Positions 45,550-54,634 of a stretch of DNA of 64,000 nucleotides are shown in pieces. The notes below the pieces were generated by a model. The model did no database searches. It worked only from the letters and a program-made list of their open reading frames with translations, and was not told the origin of the DNA. Each line of letters begins with the position of its first letter. Positions within the stretch are counted from its first letter, which is position 1. The DNA lies in assembly GCF_000425585.1 (NCBI RefSeq), contig NZ_KE384398.1, positions 1-64,000 of the forward strand. Reading direction: 5' to 3'. This DNA is from Terrimonas ferruginea DSM 30193 (GTDB taxonomy: Bacteria > Bacteroidota > Bacteroidia > Chitinophagales > Chitinophagaceae). The position numbers and the translations under genes are program-made.

Positions 45550-45848
45550 AATATATCGATTTAGAGGTAAAGCAGGACGATTCAAACGGAAGCGTGATAC
45601 GCTGCCCATTCCGTATGGATGTAAAAAGACGGACCGTTACCGAGAGAAAAATCCTCATCAGGGCTGGTGGTTTGATATCAAATAAAGGAAGAAGATGATG
45701 ACCTGGCAGGGTGAAACCGGCCTTGAGATAATGATATCAAAGCTACTATCCTGCGGCAGCCTGAGGTTGGGAAAAAGGCGTGACGGGGCAGGACAAATCA
45801 GGGACAAATCCCCGTTTTAACCCGCAATTGCTGTTGATGGAGAATAGT

Positions 45849-47546
45849 TTAGAGGCGGATAATGGTGTCGATGAGTTCCTGGTCGTTAGACAAGCCGATC
45901 TTTTTGTAAAGCCGGTACCGGGCTTTCCGGGCACTGTCTACGGTAATGTTCAGGGCCTTTGCCATGTCCGTAATACTGTGGTTCAATTTGATCAATGCTG
46001 AAATGCGCAGTTCGTTTTGGTTCAAAACGGGATACTCCTGCTTCATTCGCTCAAAAAATGCCGGATACACTTTTGAAAACAATAAGAGGAACTCATTCCA
46101 ATAGGCATCGGAATGGAGCTTATTGGAGGAAATCATATCGCGCAGTTCGGTGATATCGGTAGCTTTCTGAAGGTCGAGTTCTTTTACCAATTGTGCCCTT
46201 TCGTTGCGCAGGTCGTCGATCTCCTTCCGGTAATCGTGCTCGCGGGAGGGAACAGTTGCTATATATTTCCGCTTGTTGCGTTTTTGCCGGTAGAGCCATA
46301 AGGCGAGTAATACCAGCACAAGGGCGGCCGCCAATGCAAAAGTACTCACGCGGTAGACGGCGATCCTTTTTTTGACGGCTTCCAGGTCGCTGGTCATTTT
46401 ATCCGTGACCGTGGCTTTGTATTTGGAGAACTCCTTTCCGAGTGCCTGGTCTTTCTCTTTTAAATAAATAGAATCCTTCCAGTCGTAAAACTTGCGGAGG
46501 TATTTGTTGGCCTCGGCAAAATTGCCTTGCCTTTCGTTCAGTAAGGCCAGCGTTTCGTAATTATCGCGGATGTCTGTAATAAGTTTTAAAGGAATGCTTC
46601 TTTGCAGGGAAGAAGTGGCATACTTGAGGCTGGAATCGTAGCGGGCATTTTCCAGGTAAATTCTGCCGAGGTTAAACTCGAGATGTGCCAGCCCGGCCTC
46701 ATCTTTCAGCGCCGAACGGATACCGTAACTTTTATAGGCGTAATCCAGGGCAAGCTCCCTCTTTTGTGACTTGAAATAACACCAGGATAAATTAGCATAA
46801 GCCAGACCCAGGGCATATTGGTTATTGGTCTTTTGATAATAAGGCAATACTTCCAATAAATAGTCGATGGCCTTGCCGAAGTTGTTCAGATGAGCTTCGG
46901 CATTGGAGATATTAAACTTGATCATCGGAATATCTTCTGCCAGGTTATACCGCTCTGCTTTTACCAATGTGCGTTGCAAATGCAGCAGCATCTCGTCGTA
47001 ACGGTTAAGGAATTGGTACAGGTTGCCGAGGTTCATGGCGGCACGTACCTCTATATCGCGGATCTCATTTTTCTCGCACACCTCTATTGCCTGTGTGAAA
47101 AGAGTGGCGGCCGTGTCATAGTTGCCGGTACGCTGATTGGCATTGCCGAGACTGAGCAGGTAGGCCGCTTTCTGCAAGGGTGTACCGGTTTTCTCGAGTA
47201 GCGGCGCAATTTGTTTTCCTTTATCGAGCGTGGTGGTGAACTGCCCCTGGATATTAAGGGCACGGAGTTCTTTGAGCTCGAAGGCGAGTTGTTTTGCAGG
47301 CAGATTATTTTTTCGGGCGATGGCAACGGCTTTCTCCACCCAACCGGATACCAGTGAGGGGCGGCTTTCGGTGTTGAGGTCGATGAGTTCGGTATAAAGT
47401 TTCAGTCGGATGCTGTCGTGGGGAGCTTCCCTGATGTCGCTTAACAGTTTATCGGAGCGGAGGAGAAGGCTGTCCTGGCTCCGGGCCGGGAGAAAGGTAA
47501 ACGTGAGAATGAAAGAGAAAAAAAGTTTCCGGGCTTTTGAGGGCAT
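45849..47546 (-). CDS. TPR membrane protein with LuxR-like HTH
   Basis: 565 residues from the ATG giving MPSKARKLFFSFILTFTFLP, a signal peptide; the upstream extension has none. TPR repeats fill 60-370 (AAYLLSLGNANQRTGNYDTA, YANLSWCYFKSQKRELALDY). A transmembrane helix lies at about 395-417 (ALAAALVLVLLALWLY), then a coiled coil, and residues about 500-565 hold an HTH (LNQNELRISALIKLNHSITD, ALNITVDSARKARYRLYKK). It has no kinase domain. It probably senses in the periplasm and binds DNA directly from the membrane, a one-component design common in Bacteroidota. Confidence 0.8.
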   Translation of the reverse strand: MPSKARKLFFSFILTFTFLPARSQDSLLLRSDKLLSDIREAPHDSIRLKLYTELIDLNTESRPSLVSGWVEKAVAIARKNNLPAKQLAFELKELRALNIQGQFTTTLDKGKQIAPLLEKTGTPLQKAAYLLSLGNANQRTGNYDTAATLFTQAIEVCEKNEIRDIEVRAAMNLGNLYQFLNRYDEMLLHLQRTLVKAERYNLAEDIPMIKFNISNAEAHLNNFGKAIDYLLEVLPYYQKTNNQYALGLAYANLSWCYFKSQKRELALDYAYKSYGIRSALKDEAGLAHLEFNLGRIYLENARYDSSLKYATSSLQRSIPLKLITDIRDNYETLALLNERQGNFAEANKYLRKFYDWKDSIYLKEKDQALGKEFSKYKATVTDKMTSDLEAVKKRIAVYRVSTFALAAALVLVLLALWLYRQKRNKRKYIATVPSREHDYRKEIDDLRNERAQLVKELDLQKATDITELRDMISSNKLHSDAYWNEFLLLFSKVYPAFFERMKQEYPVLNQNELRISALIKLNHSITDMAKALNITVDSARKARYRLYKKIGLSNDQELIDTIIRL

Positions 47547-47785
47547 AGTTTCGGCTGTTGAAGCGCTAAGATAGAGAGATAATGATTTCGTGACGTGGAT
47601 TATGCCTGAATAATAAGACAGGTGTATATAGCAATCATCCAAAATAACGAACCAGGCCATCCTCCGATAAAATCACTCCGCGAAAAAAGGGCCAGCTGAT
47701 TCAGCTTTTAAAATATCCCCTTTCCGTATATTTAATATGAAATCTTCTGCCGTCGTTACGAAGTGCGGCACTTAATAAGCATGCT

Positions 47786-48346
47786 ATGCGAAAGGTCTAT
47801 ATAATACTGCTATTGGTTACCGGATTGAATCAGTTGTACTGTTACGGCCAGGCTTCCGGATCTCCTGCTGTCCATAAATTTTTTGCTTTTGTAAACAGCT
47901 ACCAGGTGGATAGTTTACAGTCTCTACTTACGGATGACTTTCAGCTCAGGCGTACCTACAGCAGTTATAGCCATGACAAAAGATCATTCATCGAAAATTA
48001 TATTCCGCAGTCGAAAAATTTCAACGGAAAGTTCAGCATTGTATCAGTAATCCAAAAACAGCAGGTTGCGTCAGTGTTGGTGGAAGATCAAAGTGATTAT
48101 CTTAACTATCTCCGGATTGACTTTCCAAAATGGGAATTCCAACTCTCGATGAACGAACGGGGACAAATTGTAAAGGCAACGATCGATACTACTACCGGTT
48201 ATGAGTTGTATTTAAAACAAGTGGTGGAAAAAAGCCAGCGATTCGAGGAATGGCTTAAACAAACGTATCCAGGCGAATCCAACACATCACCCCAGGACTC
48301 CGGACTTTTATTACGACGATTAAAGGAATACGCTGATGGATTGTAA
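47786..48346 (+). CDS. Secreted SnoaL/NTF2-like hypothetical protein
   Basis: 186 residues with a signal peptide (LLLVTGLNQLYCYGQ). The sequence AVHKFFAFVNSYQVDSLQSL then LTDDFQLRRTY is the helix-helix-strand opening of NTF2/SnoaL-like folds, followed by alternating strands to about 145 and a charged C-terminal helix. There are no obvious catalytic residues. It is in the same direction as the NamZ-type gene 72 bases downstream, so co-expression is possible. Confidence 0.55.
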   Translation: MRKVYIILLLVTGLNQLYCYGQASGSPAVHKFFAFVNSYQVDSLQSLLTDDFQLRRTYSSYSHDKRSFIENYIPQSKNFNGKFSIVSVIQKQQVASVLVEDQSDYLNYLRIDFPKWEFQLSMNERGQIVKATIDTTTGYELYLKQVVEKSQRFEEWLKQTYPGESNTSPQDSGLLLRRLKEYADGL

Positions 48347-48418
48347 TGAGCGAGATAATTGACGAGAAGAACCGCCTTCTGTTAATGCTGCTATCGCTTT
48401 ATGCTATATCTTCAGCAA

Positions 48419-49645
48419 ATGAAAAGACTTACCGCCTGCCTTCTTTCAGCCCTTGTAGCTGTGAGCCAAATTAATTGTACGATACAGGCATCACCCGGCC
48501 AGCACACCTCCAACGGATCAGCAATCATTACCGGAGCCGACCAGACAGGAAAGTACCTCCCCTATCTGAAAGGAAAACGGGTAGCACTGGTCGCCAACCA
48601 AAGTTCCATCATCGGCGGGACAAGCAGCGTTGACAGCCTGCTGAGTCTGGGTGTTAACATTGTAAAAGTATTTGGGCCGGAGCATGGTTTCAGAGGAAAT
48701 GCCAGCAACGGCGCAGCGGTAGGAGATGAAAAAGATGCCAAAACGGGCATACCCATCGTTTCGCTATACGGCAGGAACGAGAAACCAACGAAAGAACAAT
48801 TGGCCGATGTCGACCTCCTCGTCTTTGACATCCAGGATGTGGGCTGCCGTTACTACACCAATATTAATACGCTGGAGCACGTTATGCAGGCCTGCGCGGA
48901 AAACGACAAGGAACTGCTCATACTGGACCGGCCCAATCCCAACGGATATGTGGTCGATGGTCCCGTGATGACCGAAGACAAATTTAAATCGGCCATCGGC
49001 ATTCATTACACACCAATGACCCACGGTATGACCATCGGCGAATTTGCCCAATACCTGAACGGGGAAGGATACCTGAAGAAACCCTGCAACATCAAAATCA
49101 TAAAAGTGGCCAACTACAACCACGACATGCCATATGTGTTGCCCGTGAAGCCCTCGCCCAATTTAAATACACAACAGGCGGTCATGTTGTTTCCCAGCCT
49201 TTGTATGTTTGAAGGCACGGCTATCAATGAAGGCCGCGGAACTTACATGCCCTTCACCATCTTAGGCGCTCCCGCACTGAAAGGACAATATTCGTTTTCC
49301 TATAAACCCGTCAGTATTCCGGGGATGAGTGAAAGCCCGCGACACAAAGACTCGGTTTGTTATGGACTTGACCTCCGCAATTATGATATCAGCCAACTGC
49401 GCAAAAGCCGGCAGATCGATCTTAAATTATTGATTGAACTGTACAATGCCTACCCGGACAAGGCCCATTTCTTTATGCCTGGCAGGGCAGGTCAGGATAT
49501 ATCAGCGTTTGATCTGCGTATCGGTACGGATCAATTAAGAAAGCAGATCATCGCCGGCGTACCTGAGGCCGAAATCAGAAAAAGCTGGGAACCGGGATTA
49601 CAGCAATTCAAAGCGATAAGGGCGAAGTATTTGTTGTATCCCTGA
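48419..49645 (+). CDS. namZ: DUF1343 exo-N-acetylmuramidase (NamZ type)
   Basis: 408 residues from the ATG giving MKRLTACLLSALVAVSQINC, a signal peptide; a start 18 bases earlier is possible. The family signature GPEHGFRG is at 86-93, followed by DAKTGIPIVSLYGR, FDIQDVGCRYYTNI, LDRPNPNG and NEGRGT, all hallmarks of DUF1343. Members of this family (NamZ, CAZy GH171) remove N-acetylmuramic acid from the non-reducing end of peptidoglycan fragments. The length agrees with the family. It should act in the periplasm in cell-wall recycling or use of foreign peptidoglycan. Confidence 0.88.
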   Translation: MKRLTACLLSALVAVSQINCTIQASPGQHTSNGSAIITGADQTGKYLPYLKGKRVALVANQSSIIGGTSSVDSLLSLGVNIVKVFGPEHGFRGNASNGAAVGDEKDAKTGIPIVSLYGRNEKPTKEQLADVDLLVFDIQDVGCRYYTNINTLEHVMQACAENDKELLILDRPNPNGYVVDGPVMTEDKFKSAIGIHYTPMTHGMTIGEFAQYLNGEGYLKKPCNIKIIKVANYNHDMPYVLPVKPSPNLNTQQAVMLFPSLCMFEGTAINEGRGTYMPFTILGAPALKGQYSFSYKPVSIPGMSESPRHKDSVCYGLDLRNYDISQLRKSRQIDLKLLIELYNAYPDKAHFFMPGRAGQDISAFDLRIGTDQLRKQIIAGVPEAEIRKSWEPGLQQFKAIRAKYLLYP

Positions 49646-49702
49646 TGATCATGAATCTAAACTGCTGCCCCGCTGACACCGGACAGTTTTTGAAATTTTT
49701 TA

Positions 49703-52057
49703 CTACCTGACCCTTCCATTCTCCGCTTCGAGCGCTGAACTGCGTACGCGGGGTGCTTTGCTGTTTTTATCGATCAGTTTCCAGGTAAAATTCAGCCTGA
49801 TCTGCCTCGTTTCAAAATAACTATAACTGCGGATATAAAACTGGTCCATATCCTGAACGCTCCGTGACCGGGAGCCTTTATAAATATCGTTGAACGCCAG
49901 CCGGACAACAGCATGTTCACCAACTATTTTCTGCAGAGCGATATCAACCTGGCTTGTATGCCTGTGAATCTCATTGGCTGCATTCAAACGGCGGCTGTTA
50001 TAAATGGCCGTTAATTCTGCGCCGAATGTGCTGCTTATCCTGAACCGTTGTACCAGGTTCATCCTGCCCGCCCACTGCTTCACGGCAAAGTTGACCATTT
50101 TTGTATAGACGATCTCATTACGCATCCGGAGTGCCGATGCGTTCAATGTCGCATCCCACCAGTTCCTGATTTTTATCACTTGTGTCAACGTAAATCCCAG
50201 GCTTCGCTGGCTACCCACATTACGCGGAATCATGACGATTTGATTGCCGTTAATACTGTCGGTAATACGTGCATAGTAATGGGTCGTGTTGGCATAATTA
50301 ACACCGGCTACGGTTGAACTCCGGTAAACATATTGCAGGCTCAACCGATCGGTCAATTGCGGTTGCAGGTAAGGATTGCCCTGCCAATAGGACAACTCAT
50401 CCAGCAGGTAAACAAACGGATTGAGATCCGGATAAGCCGGGCGGTCGATACGGCGTGAATAAGCAAAACTAAAATTATGTGTATCGCGCGGTTTGTATCC
50501 GATGCTGAGCGCAGGAAAAAAGTTGGTATAATTCCTTGTAATAGTATCACTCTTATTGTCCGTATTTTCCATGCGGATGCCCGCCTGCCAGGACCATTTT
50601 TTCCAATTGTTCTTATAATTGATATAGGCGCTGGTAACAGTTTCCGCAAAAGAAAAATAATCGGAACGGCGGTTATCTAAGCTGTCGGTATTTTTTACAT
50701 GATAAAATTGTCCATCGTTGACTGACTTTACGCCGGCTATTTTCATACCCGTTTCTATTTTACCATTCCACAGGTTGCTGGTGTAATCAATTTTCGCCGC
50801 TTTCAGCCGTATATCGATCTTATTGAGGGTGCGGTAACGCGTATCGCTTTGCAATACTTCTGTTACATCGAGGTACCGGTTCGACTGCAGGTTTCTATTG
50901 GCTTTATTGAAATAACCGATATCTGCGTCGAGGTTTAGCCTTCTTCCTTCTTTGTCTTCGTACTGGTAATTGACGTTTCCATTATATCGCCGGGTATGCT
51001 GGAAATAATAATCATTGATCGCATCCAGTAACTGATCGGTAGCGGCGCTACCGGGTAAACTGATCACGGTACGGGTATCTGTCAAGCCACCGCCGGTTAT
51101 AAAATTGGCACTGGCCATCCATCCCACTGTGTGTTTTTGATTGATGGCATAATCCATTCCCAGTCTTGAATTGAAGCGTTGTCTTTTGTCTTCATCGTAA
51201 GTGCTACTGGAATAGCTGCGGTTGTTCTGCAGACGGTCTGTTCCATAGTCGTAGGTATACCGGCCCACAAAATGACTATAAGTAAAAAAGAAACTGAATT
51301 TTTTCTTGCGGTAATTCAGGTTGATGTCCGTATTCTGTCTTAAGGTAATGCCGTAGCTAAATCCCGAGCCTATGCTGCCGTTTAACCCCGAAGTTTGAAT
51401 TTTATTTGTACGGATATTGATGATGCCCGCTGTGCCGGCAGCATCATATTTGGCACCCGGGCTATTGATGATCTCGATACTTTTAATCGAGGAGGATGGC
51501 ATGGCCTGCAGCAGGTCGATCAATTCCTTTCCGGATAAATAAGAAAGTTTGCCGTCGAGCATAATGGTAACGCCCGACCTGCCGTTGAGACTGATAGTGG
51601 TATTATTGATAATGGAAATACCCGGCGCTTTCTTCAGCGTTTCCAGCGCCGACGATCCGGCAGCGTCTGGCGAGGCAGCCACATTATAGACAAGCGTGTT
51701 GGGGTCGCTGCCGATTTCAATCACGGGCTTCTGTGCGGTGACTACCACGGTCTGCAGGGTGGTGCCGGGACGGAGTGATATCACTCCCAGGTCTGTATCT
51801 GCATGAATGGTGACCACTTGTTCGTATGAATGGTAGCCGGCGTGTGTGATGGTGAGGCGGTATGCTTTCTTTTCTTTCAGGGAAAAGTTGAACCGGCCTG
51901 CGCTGTCCGTGAGTGCCATCTGCTGATCAGGAGATATTAAGACGGTGGCACCTGTGAGGGTGGAGACGGAATCACTGACGGTGCCGCGTAATGTGATAGT
52001 CTGGGCTACAGCCGTGGTTGTATAAATAAAGAAAAAAAGGAAATAGAAGACTTTCAT
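49703..52057 (-). CDS. TonB-receptor-like outer-membrane beta-barrel protein
   Basis: 784 residues from the ATG giving MKVFYFLFFFIYTTTAVAQ; three codons upstream is an alternative. CarboxypepD_reg-like domain at about 20-105 (LRGTVSDSVSTLTGATVLIS, TITHAGYHSYEQ). Plug-like domain with LETLKKAPGISIINN, GVTIMLDGKLSYLSG and IKSIEIINSPGAKYDAAGTA then GIINIRT, the OMP_b-brl_3 hallmark. The barrel follows, but the chain ends in a polar extension (SSALEAENGRVR) instead of a terminal Phe. It is an outer-membrane protein of the same family as the one at 18087; the ligand is unknown. Confidence 0.85.
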   Translation of the reverse strand: MKVFYFLFFFIYTTTAVAQTITLRGTVSDSVSTLTGATVLISPDQQMALTDSAGRFNFSLKEKKAYRLTITHAGYHSYEQVVTIHADTDLGVISLRPGTTLQTVVVTAQKPVIEIGSDPNTLVYNVAASPDAAGSSALETLKKAPGISIINNTTISLNGRSGVTIMLDGKLSYLSGKELIDLLQAMPSSSIKSIEIINSPGAKYDAAGTAGIINIRTNKIQTSGLNGSIGSGFSYGITLRQNTDINLNYRKKKFSFFFTYSHFVGRYTYDYGTDRLQNNRSYSSSTYDEDKRQRFNSRLGMDYAINQKHTVGWMASANFITGGGLTDTRTVISLPGSAATDQLLDAINDYYFQHTRRYNGNVNYQYEDKEGRRLNLDADIGYFNKANRNLQSNRYLDVTEVLQSDTRYRTLNKIDIRLKAAKIDYTSNLWNGKIETGMKIAGVKSVNDGQFYHVKNTDSLDNRRSDYFSFAETVTSAYINYKNNWKKWSWQAGIRMENTDNKSDTITRNYTNFFPALSIGYKPRDTHNFSFAYSRRIDRPAYPDLNPFVYLLDELSYWQGNPYLQPQLTDRLSLQYVYRSSTVAGVNYANTTHYYARITDSINGNQIVMIPRNVGSQRSLGFTLTQVIKIRNWWDATLNASALRMRNEIVYTKMVNFAVKQWAGRMNLVQRFRISSTFGAELTAIYNSRRLNAANEIHRHTSQVDIALQKIVGEHAVVRLAFNDIYKGSRSRSVQDMDQFYIRSYSYFETRQIRLNFTWKLIDKNSKAPRVRSSALEAENGRVR

Positions 52058-52298
52058 GTTGGCCATTTCGCAATAAGCAGTACCGCTAAAATTAGGGAAG
52101 GAAAAATAAAAAAGGGATGCGTTTTTGTGCGGGGGATGTTTTCCTTTTAAATTGACCCGTACTATGCTGAATTGTCCGATCGAATCAATCCAGGTTTTCC
52201 GGCAGCCGAATAACTCGGGTTCAGGTACGACCCTGCCATAAAAACTTTAATAAGCGGTTGATACGGGTAGCTCCCAAACAAAAACCTGTTGAAAAATT
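52058..52298. other. Intergenic region, nothing recognised
   Basis: 241 bases holding the promoter region of the outer-membrane protein and the 3' flank of the DUF1080-like gene. No hairpin terminator or convincing -7 box was seen. A 65-codon minus-strand frame crosses it but overlaps the neighbouring gene's end. Confidence 0.3.
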
Positions 52299-52982
52299 TT
52301 AAGGCTGTTTCGTCACCACTAAATTCCTGAAATGGGCTTCTGTTCCCGGTCCGATCCAAAGACCAATGCTTCCCGTCAGGTTATCACCATGTTTTAAATC
52401 CGAAACAATCAATGTCGGCTGCGTTGCGCCATGAACAAATAATTTAGCCGTATTCCCTTTTACTTCGATTTTAACTTTGGTCCATTTGGCCGGTTCGAGA
52501 TCAACATAGGTCTCATATTTTTTCGGAAATTCTTCCCGCAGTTTATACCACGGATAGTCAGGATAAGAAATGTATTGAACAGAATGGTTTCTTCTAACCT
52601 GGTCTTCAGCGCGTCCGTTGGTGGGTCTTAGATAAATGCATTCAAATTTTGAATTGGAAGGATCGATACGAAAAGCAATCCCAACAAATCCTCTCGCGCC
52701 TTCACCGCTGTTTTTCATGGGCTCCCCCGCCAACTCCACTTCGATAGTTCCGTTATGAAAAGCAGAGTCTGCCAACTTTACTAACCGCAGCTCCGTATCC
52801 AGCTCAGGATTACTATCGGCTACTCTCACAGAGCGTTTGGTTTTGTATACGTCCGGCTTAATAACAACGTTACTTGCCCGGAGATTTATCGTGTCCGTCA
52901 GCGGGTAAGTCAGCTTCGTTACCTGTCCCTGCGCAACCAGGGTTGCAAATACCAGCCAAAAGATAAAAACGGTATGCTTCAT
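52299..52982 (-). CDS. Secreted concanavalin-like (DUF1080-type) protein
   Basis: 227 residues from the ATG giving MKHTVFIFWLVFATLVAQGQ, a signal peptide; the upstream frame extension adds only polar residues. The fold pattern, with FHNGTIEVELAGEP, GFVGIAFRIDPSNSKFECIY then LRPTNGR, KWTKVKIEVKGNTAKLFVHG and a C-terminal GSIGLWIGPGTEAHFRNLVV, is that of the beta-jelly-roll DUF1080/LamG group, which includes 3-keto-disaccharide hydrolases and sugar-binding proteins. Activity cannot be assigned. It stands alone. Confidence 0.75.
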   Translation of the reverse strand: MKHTVFIFWLVFATLVAQGQVTKLTYPLTDTINLRASNVVIKPDVYKTKRSVRVADSNPELDTELRLVKLADSAFHNGTIEVELAGEPMKNSGEGARGFVGIAFRIDPSNSKFECIYLRPTNGRAEDQVRRNHSVQYISYPDYPWYKLREEFPKKYETYVDLEPAKWTKVKIEVKGNTAKLFVHGATQPTLIVSDLKHGDNLTGSIGLWIGPGTEAHFRNLVVTKQP

Positions 52983-53197
52983 ACTGCTCGATTTAGTAGA
53001 TACACTCAAAAATAAACCGTTTACTGTAATCTGCGCAGGAAAGTACCCACAGCTTTTCGACGATAGTGCCGCGCTGTAGAATACACGTTGTTATATTGCG
53101 GAGCACTTCTCCCATTCCTTTACGCAACTAATAATACCCGGTTATTGATTCGTCAACTGGCCAGCTTGCAACTGTACTGCTCAATCCGGATTTCAAA

Positions 53198-53246
53198 AAT
53201 CATACTTTTTTACGATTGCACAAGCTGCCGTAGCCGCCTACATTCA
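53198..53246 (+). promoter_or_regulatory. Promoter with AATCAT-CTTTTTTA element
   Basis: AATCATACTTTTTTACGAT begins at 53198, TTG is at 53216-53218, and after 20 bases TACATTCA (53239-53246) is a -7-like box, 18 bases before the ATG at 53264. It matches the promoter at 43580 in sequence and spacing. Confidence 0.55.
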
Positions 53247-53263
53247 CCCTACCAATTTTATGT

Positions 53264-54616
53264 ATGAAAAAAGTAATGCTTGTTGCCATGAATTTCGTCC
53301 TGGTTGCATCCGCTCTGGCTCAAAAACAGGTTTTTGATGTATTGAGTTACACCCTGCCCAAAGACTGGGATAAAACAGAAACGCCGCAAGGCATACAACT
53401 CTCCACGAAAAATGACGGCCAGGGAAATTATGCAGCCGCTGTTATTTTACGTTCGACCGCAACCGCGGCAGCCTCGCCGGAAAACTTTACTAACAGTTGG
53501 GATAAACTCGTCAAAGGGACCGTATCCGTTTCTGGAGAACCAGCCATGCAAGCTTCTGTTGAAAAAGGATGGGACATTGTTTCCGGGCAGGCCCGCTATA
53601 CCGATGGAACCAATAAAGGATGGGTAACACTCATCACCGCCACCGGAAACGGCAAAATGGCTAATGTGGTTATATTAACCAATACCGATAAATATCAAAA
53701 CCAGCTACTGGATTTTATAAACAGCCTTGCCTTAAACGAAACGGCAACCGCACAAAAACCTGTTTCGTCAACAAATACTGTAACGGATCCGGGAAGCAAA
53801 AGCACTTACTCCATTACCGTTCCGCCTACCTGGAGCTTAAATGCCGCGGGCAATACTTTAACGGTAGAAAAAAACACGAATACCGGTAAAAGAATTATTG
53901 AGTTTATGGGTCTGATACAATCGTCGGGCAGTTTAGAAAAGGATATGGAGCATATTTTCTTTGAGGTCTTTGATGGCTGGAGCCTGCATAACAGTCCCAA
54001 TAATCTTCTGTTTGAACAGGGTGATCATGAAAAAGGATTGACGGCTCAAGGGCTGCCTTACTATATGCTAAGCAACAGCATTAGCAAAAATGGCAGCGAT
54101 GTTATCAAAGGTACCGTGCTGCTTATACAGGCAGGAACCAATGTAGCAATTGTTAACTCAGCCGATAATATACTGGGCAGTGAAACAGAGATGGCTTTAA
54201 ACTTTCTCCTGTTCACTTTAAAAATAAATGGTGTTACCGGAAAAAACATCGATTATAAAAAGCAGTTGACAGGTACCTGGGGTTCCAACAGCGGTCTATA
54301 TGGCAATAGTTTAAGTACGGTTACCAGCTACCTCGCAGAAGGCAGGTATTATGTGCTAACGCAATCGGCCTATACAGTCGGATATGACTATTACAACGAC
54401 CTGATCAAGAACAAGAAATTTAAAAGCCAGGGATTATTTTCCGTAAAAGGGAATATACTGGAAAGAAAATATGGCTCAGGTGCAGCCACCAATTACTTCA
54501 TTCGATTTTACGCAAGAAAATATGGGAAAAATGATTGGGAAAATTTGATGAGTTTGTATGACTGTAATTATGACAAAAATAAAATAGAAACGATTCTTCG
54601 CTTTCATAAGATTTGA
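53264..54616 (+). CDS. Secreted protein of unknown function with duplicated domain
   Basis: 450 residues. Signal peptide 1-20 (LVASALAQ). Two related domains follow, at about 22-160 (VLSYTLPKDWDKTETPQGIQ) and 180-330 (YSITVPPTWSLNAAGNTLTV), each a PsbP/DUF1795-like layout that starts with a strand, an 'xxPxxW' motif and a long helix near its end. The last 110 residues (LTGTWGSNSGLYGN onwards) resemble a lipocalin-like beta domain. No catalytic motif is seen. It heads three co-directional genes with short gaps (18 and 39 bases) and is probably an operon leader under the AATCAT element promoter. Confidence 0.6.
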   Translation: MKKVMLVAMNFVLVASALAQKQVFDVLSYTLPKDWDKTETPQGIQLSTKNDGQGNYAAAVILRSTATAAASPENFTNSWDKLVKGTVSVSGEPAMQASVEKGWDIVSGQARYTDGTNKGWVTLITATGNGKMANVVILTNTDKYQNQLLDFINSLALNETATAQKPVSSTNTVTDPGSKSTYSITVPPTWSLNAAGNTLTVEKNTNTGKRIIEFMGLIQSSGSLEKDMEHIFFEVFDGWSLHNSPNNLLFEQGDHEKGLTAQGLPYYMLSNSISKNGSDVIKGTVLLIQAGTNVAIVNSADNILGSETEMALNFLLFTLKINGVTGKNIDYKKQLTGTWGSNSGLYGNSLSTVTSYLAEGRYYVLTQSAYTVGYDYYNDLIKNKKFKSQGLFSVKGNILERKYGSGAATNYFIRFYARKYGKNDWENLMSLYDCNYDKNKIETILRFHKI

Positions 54617-54634
54617 TTAAACACTCGTATGCAA

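Noticed and set aside
52162-52359. 65-codon minus-strand ORF after the DUF1080-like gene
   Set aside because: It overlaps the 3' end of the DUF1080-like gene in another frame and shows no conserved pattern.
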